A stretch of DNA of 64,000 nucleotides from Isoetes taiwanensis. Taxonomy: Eukaryota > Streptophyta > Lycopodiopsida > Isoetales > Isoetaceae. A program made the position numbers and the translations under genes. Position 1 is the stretch's first letter. Every line of letters begins with the position of its first letter. The stretch covers positions 2,232,001 through 2,296,000 of the forward strand of contig JAJEKV010000075.1 of NCBI GenBank assembly GCA_021234155.1. The letters run 5' to 3'. Shown here piece by piece: positions 59,440 through 64,000 of the stretch. Under the pieces are notes generated by a model. That model saw only the letters and a list, made by a program, of their open reading frames with translations, ran no database searches and was not told the origin of the DNA.

Positions 59440-60423
59440 CATTTTTGTATTGTTGCCTTATATATTGTTGATAACATAATAGTGGCAGACGACATAGAAT
59501 ATTTAAACCACTATTTGGAATGATTGATCAGAATAATCGCGGAGGTCACCCCTTGCGCAACAAAAGGGCAAAAGCTATTACTTGATTTAAGCCCTTAATT
59601 CGAAAAAGAGTTGATAGAGATGAAGAAATACCCTTATAAGGAACTAGTTGGATGTCTTTTGTATGTGGCTAATTGCTGCAGGCCTGATATAGCATTTAGT
59701 GTAAATTTACTAAGCAGATTTGGAAATAACCCAGGAAAGCAACATTGGTTGGCTGCTAAGCATGTACTTAGATTTTTGAAAAGTACACAAGATGAAGGTT
59801 TAACCTTCACAAGCACCAATTTTAAATTGACTACATACTCAGATGCAGATTGAGGAGGAAACGTAGACACAAGAAAATCAACTTCTGGTTACATCTTGTA
59901 TGTTGGAGGCAGTATAATATCTTGGAGAAACAAGAAACAAGCATGCATAGCCATGTCTACAACAGAAGCAGAATATAATGCTACTTCTCTAGCTGCCAGA
60001 GAAGTAGTTTGGATGAGAAGATTATTAAATGAACTTGGAGGAGTACAAAATAAGCCTATTGTGCTTTATATAGACAGTATAAGTTATTTGGCAATAACAA
60101 GAAATCCAGTTCTTCATGAAAGAACTAGGCATATAGAATTGCATGTGCACTTTATTAGAGATATGGTTGCCGAAGGAATTATTACAGTAGAATACATGAA
60201 CACCACAGAGCAAGTTGCAGATATTCTTACTAAGGTTCTACCAGCATACATGTTTGTAATATTACAGGAGAAACTGGGTATAAACTTGGATGATTTGGAA
60301 AGTGTGAAACTAGCAGATGAGGTAGTTGAAAAAAGTACAACAAATATGGATATGAACAGGTTAAGGAGGACAGTAGAATTTTGTTGCCCTGAATAGAAAG
60401 AATGAATCTAACATGAAGGGAAA
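59440..60423 (+). pseudogene. Ty1/copia element 2: RT end and RNase H, plus strand
   Basis: A different copia fragment in the opposite orientation. RT motif C appears as YIVDNIIVA (YVDD with the last Asp as Asn) near 59,461. Then YPYKELVGCLLYVANCCRPD, FLKSTQDEGL, SDAD followed by TGA where Trp is expected (59,851), KSTSGYILYVGGSIISW, STTEAEY, RHIELHVHFIRDM and TEQVADILTKVLP. The frame stays open to 60,396. A purine tract 'aagggaaa' at 60,416-60,423 precedes TGTAGAAG, a plausible 3' LTR start. Confidence 0.85.
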
Positions 60424-61252
60424 TGTAGAAGTTATTAATGTTAGAGTATTCACAGTTCAAGTGATTTTAACCTAGAAATAAATGCAGAATAGAAATAATC
60501 AAACACCATGAAACTTGCAATAAAATCACCACAAAGATGGCGCATCCCCTACATGTTTGTGGTGTGGTGCATGCAGGAATACTTCATATAACAACCCATG
60601 TATATTTGAGTCAGATCACGGGGAACCCCTAAGAAACGATGTGATGCGCAATCTTTTCCTCTACCACTATTTGACAAGAAATGGATTGGCTGCAAAGTAT
60701 TCTTGACTTGCATTAGGAATGCCAGGGTATTCAACAGCAACTCATCGTTTAGTTCGACATATGTCCGTCAAGTTTTGAGCTTCCCATCTTTACACTCAAA
60801 TGTTGTCGCTTGTCGATGTCTCTATTGAAGTACTGAAGAAATATCCTTTTGTGAAAAAATTCCTAACATTGTATGAAAGACCAAATTCGACAACTGGGAT
60901 AAGCATTATTAAGTCAGTCAATGTAGTACAAAAAATTACTGACCAATATGCCATCACAAGGCCATATATTGCAATAAAGACCGCAAACACAAGGTGATTT
61001 TCATTATTAGAAGATGTAACACAAAATATGTTAGCAAACACCTTCTCTATACATCAAATATATGAGCTCCCGACATTCTCAAGGAGAGATGGAGATAATT
61101 TAACACATTCCTTTCAATTTAATGGCTAGTCTAATAGCTATAAGTTGTTTTAAAATATAGAGATGTCTATTTTAAATATTCCTACAACTAATAACTTGTG
61201 TGGTACATGCTTTCCCAATGGGAAACTAATCCAAGCCCAATACTGCCCAAGT
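60424..61252. other. Possible 3' LTR and intergenic sequence
   Basis: Possible LTR of copia element 2 from 60,424 (TGTAGAAG...), outer end undetermined. No gene recognised. Confidence 0.35.
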
Positions 61253-61294
61253 AGGAGGAGGAGGAGGAGGAGGAGGAGGAGGAGGAGGAGGAGG
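61253..61294. repeat. (AGG)14 microsatellite
   Basis: Uninterrupted AGG run of about 42 bases. It makes a poly-Arg frame that is not a protein signal. Confidence 0.97.
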
Positions 61295-61976
61295 CAAGTA
61301 GACATAACCAAAGCAGGGATTCAGAGCCCACTGGTCGTGGATAATAGGTTTGCCTCCTCTATACACTGCCCACCTTTTCTACAGACCTTGCAGAGTTTTT
61401 CACGTCGTCGAATCAGCTATACATTCACAAAAAATGTGTGTTCTTAGGTGCTGGCATGTTGGAGGACATATAGCCTATCTTATAATATGCGAAACTGCAC
61501 TAGAACGGTCCGATCTTAAAGCGTCCACTCGTTGGACTGTAACAATCTCTAATCTAAGGATACACATGGTGTCCGGCAGGAAGAACTGCGGTGGTTGTAT
61601 CGTTGTCTAAGCAAGAAGCTTTTACCCCCATCCCCACTATCTGCAAGTTGAAGATATTGCCTAGCTCTGGGTCATCCAATGTTGTCCCCTGCTCAGCACT
61701 GTGTATGTCCATCCACCTACTCTTGGGAACTCAGGTGCATGACAGATGTGCCATCTGTTCAACAGTCTGTACCACAATATTTGTGTACATGGACTTATCA
61801 CCATATAATCAGATCTATGCACCGCACCTTTATCTGAGGATGGCAAAATATAGGACAATTTTCTCGAAAAAACATAATTTGTACTTGAAGCAATTGCTTA
61901 CCTTCCAAAGAAGACATTTGAGCCGAAAGTGTCGCTTTGCTCCATGGCAGACGGTAAGATATTTTGATTTGATGGA

Positions 61977-62046
61977 GAGTGCTATGGAATCAATTAGTCC
62001 CGAAGCTCGATGAGTGCTATGGAATCAATTAGTCCCGAAGCTCGTG
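61977..62046. repeat. Perfect 35 bp tandem duplication
   Basis: 'gagtgctatggaatcaatta' plus 'gtcccgaagctcg(a)t' occurs at 61,977-62,011 and 62,012-62,046 with one base difference. Recent slippage or a junction artefact. Confidence 0.95.
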
Positions 62047-62204
62047 AATTTGTTTAGGAGGTCTACCATAATAACACCTGAATTTCGGATTGGGTCATCT
62101 GGTCATGGTGCAAGCCTACACAAACTAAGACGTTGCTTTTATGTGTGATGCTAGGCGAAATTATTGCTGGGCAGAAATCATCCTCTAAAGGCCACCCTTC
62201 CTAA

Positions 62205-62440
62205 CGTTGGAAATATAACATGCAAGGAATAAAGCTTAATGAAAAAGACAAAGAGAATGAGACAGTAAAGAACACAAGGTAATCCCAAAGTGAATGCATA
62301 ATTCATGAAGAGTCTCTTATATACAATAATGAAGGGCTAATAGGCAAAGACCCTTTTAGCTCCATGAACTATCAATAGACAATGACCTATGAATAGACAA
62401 AGGCTAAAATCGTATGGACGATTATAGATACATTCCAACA
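62205..62440 (-). repeat. copia 3' LTR (element 3)
   Basis: A 236-bp LTR on the minus strand starting TGTTGGAATG and ending ...TTTCCAACG (expected CA, so one base changed), with inverted ends TGTTGGAA/TTCCAAC and a TATA box in 'tgtatataagagac'. A purine tract 'aagaggga' (62,441-62,448) immediately precedes it on the minus strand. Confidence 0.75.
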
Positions 62441-62720
62441 TCCCTCTTATAATCTTAGTCTCTTTGTAAAATAAAATAAGTAGCATGTATCTTCAAGGGT
62501 GAGATCAAATGCATCATGTATGATATATGTCCCCCCCTGTAGAGTTGATCTCTAGCTCGAGTAAAAAAAAAATCTTTTGTAGGAATCAAAAGAAAAAAAC
62601 CCGAGCTTCCTCTGAGAGTATATTCATAGCTTGCAGTAAGTGCTTTTGTAAATATATCAGCATGTATTCGAGGTGAAGGAAAATCAGCTCCATAAAAAAT
62701 TGATACAAATGACCGACCGA
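62441..62720 (-). pseudogene. copia RNase H end next to the 3' LTR (element 3)
   Basis: Minus-strand text HADIFTKALTASYEYTLRG (62,690-62,610), the C-terminal end of copia RNase H, then a short C-terminal tail and the polypurine tract. Only this last fragment of the polyprotein remains. Confidence 0.75.
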
Positions 62721-62904
62721 AAGTAATGTTATTGCCTTACCCGTTTTTTCTATGAAGAATGACAAAGATAATCAGATTAGATTTGTAGTTAAAAAGAATA
62801 ATAAATTCAACTTTTTAAAGGTGAAGAATAGTCATGCATATAATTGCATATGGGTGATCTCTCCATGCTTTCAAAAATGTTCACTTGCATAATATGATAT
62901 ATGA

Positions 62905-63110
62905 TTATTAAAATTTATATTAACATATATATGGAAAAATATCGCCCCATTGTCATATAAATAAAAAACAACTTATATTAGCATATGGGGGGAATATCGC
63001 CCATTGTTGTCATAAATAAAAACTTGTATTAGCATATGGGAAAATGTCACTCCATTGCTTTCATAAAGAAAATTTGTATTAGCATATGGAGAATGTCACG
63101 CCATTATGCT
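62905..63110. repeat. ~63 bp AT-rich tandem repeat
   Basis: Four imperfect units around '(t/c)tt(a/g)tattagcatatgg' with 'aatrtcrcnccattg' at about 62,920, 62,975, 63,028 and 63,080. Confidence 0.85.
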
Positions 63111-63114
63111 CAAA

Positions 63115-63400
63115 AGATTTGATAAATCACATGGATTTTCCATGATGTTTTAAAACTCGTTTTTCCATGATGTTTCAAAAATTTGATAAATCACATGGCT
63201 TTGCCACGATGTTTCAATTTAATCTTATGAAATTTCTATGGTGCTTCCGAATATTTGATAAATCACATGGCTTTTCCATGATGTTTCAAAAATTTGATAA
63301 ATCATATGGCTTTTCCATGATATTTCAAATCACATGGCTTTCCCATGATGTTTTGAAATAACCTTATGATTTTTCCTAATCTGTAAGTAACCACGTGGCT
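63115..63400. repeat. ~50 bp tandem repeat ('tttgataaatcacatggctt')
   Basis: About six imperfect units combining 'tttgataaatcacatgg', 'ttttccatgatgtttcaaaa'. It directly follows the 63 bp array. Open plus-strand frame 63,167-63,361 only reflects the repeat. Confidence 0.85.
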
Positions 63401-64000
63401 TTTCTTTTTTCATGGTTTTGAATTCTATCATAGTTAGCAAAACATATCAATCTGCAAGCATGACTCCAAGAAGAAATCATATCTTTCCATCTGGGACAAT
63501 CACGTAGATAGTTTCATCATATTCAATAATCTTGTCATGTTTTAAATGTGCAATATTAAGTAATGTAATAGGAATCTTCCAATAAAAACCCAACATCTAT
63601 TAAACATATGAAACAAATTCAAGTCTTGCATATTGCATACTCTGTGCAGAAAGGGATCGAGGCTCAAAGAGTTCCGCTCTATTCTTATTGTTTGGAAGAA
63701 GGCTATGCCCATAGTACTGCAGTAATGGAATAAGGCCAAGTTAACGCGCAGATGCCACTCCTTGGATGCTAGGGTATCTTTCTGAAGGTGTTTAAAGTGG
63801 TTCCCTCTCACTAAGGCTTCTAGCCACCAATAATCCTGACGATTGCTGCTTGAACTCGCCTTGAGCTCCGGGCGCTTTTGTGATCCATACAGGATCCTCA
63901 CAGTTTAAAGTCCTCTTCTCGTGACCATGTACGTATAGCTGATATCAGGCCTATTGTGGAGCCGCTATAATAAGGTCATAGACCTTCATTGTTAAAAAAT
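63401..64000. other. Unassigned sequence at the window end
   Basis: A 119-codon open stretch on the minus strand (63,901-63,542; LKASSSSNRQDYWWLEALVR ...) has no family I recognise and may be a transposon or exon fragment. Confidence 0.3.

Noticed and set aside
61163-61447. Poly-Arg frame
   Set aside because: Translation of the (AGG)n microsatellite.
63167-63361. Repetitive protein 'FDKSHGFSMMFQ'
   Set aside because: It is the translation of the 50 bp AT-rich tandem array.

Overview
The window looks like repeat-rich nuclear DNA of a land plant with a large genome; a gymnosperm is my best guess, but that is inference. Three decayed or error-ridden host genes sit among layers of transposable elements. 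They are a plant-specific glycerol-3-phosphate acyltransferase (GPAT) with introns at about 13.4-15.3 kb, an i-type-lysozyme (destabilase)-like gene at about 50.4-51.1 kb, and a proline-rich Pollen Ole e 1 family gene at about 52.5-53.8 kb. I saw no bacterial operon features, rRNA, tRNA or CRISPR arrays.

Layout: (1) 1-11,285 and 24,447-35,704 are two copies of one ~11.3 kb composite. Its core is a tyrosine-recombinase (YR) retrotransposon of the DIRS/Ngaro kind on the minus strand (gag with a CCHC knuckle, RT-RNase H, YR). This element inserted into an older, more decayed relative on the plus strand. The second copy shows the whole arrangement: old element 5' half at 20.1-22.0 kb, young element at 22,182-31,623, old element 3' half at 31,624-36.16 kb. 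The old element also carries an LINE with an (ATCTT)n tail, which in turn carries a minus-strand L1. (2) 11.3-13.4 kb holds the end of a CACTA transposon. (3) 13.4-15.3 kb is the GPAT gene. (4) 16-18 kb holds a tandem repeat, a fully palindromic CACTA-type MITE and an L1 with exact target-site duplications. (5) 36-46 kb is mostly featureless, with a second MITE and microsatellites. (6) 46-49.3 kb holds a LINE with a (TAA)n tail, a copia fragment and a short L1 derivative with target-site duplications. (7) 50-54 kb carries the lysozyme-like and Ole e 1 genes. (8) 55-62.7 kb has a triplicated 0.25-kb repeat with (TCTA)n and three separate copia fragments. (9) 62.9-63.4 kb is a satellite-like AT-rich array.

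The most interesting object is the young YR retrotransposon. The order gag-RT-RH-YR, the absence of room for a methyltransferase domain, and repeats in the order A1 ... B1-A2 ... B2 resemble Ngaro/PAT elements, which are best known from animals, fungi and algae. It also has a ~4 kb repeat-filled leader and an array of short hairpins at its 3' end. The lysozyme-like gene is the other surprise, since i-type lysozymes are known mainly from invertebrates.

Quality caution: differences between the two ~11.3 kb copies cluster at CAG/CTG/CCG/CGG (CHG) sites, and the host-gene frameshifts fall mostly in homopolymers. Many broken frames may be base-calling errors in methylated DNA rather than biological decay, so the pseudogene labels below mean 'frame broken as given'.
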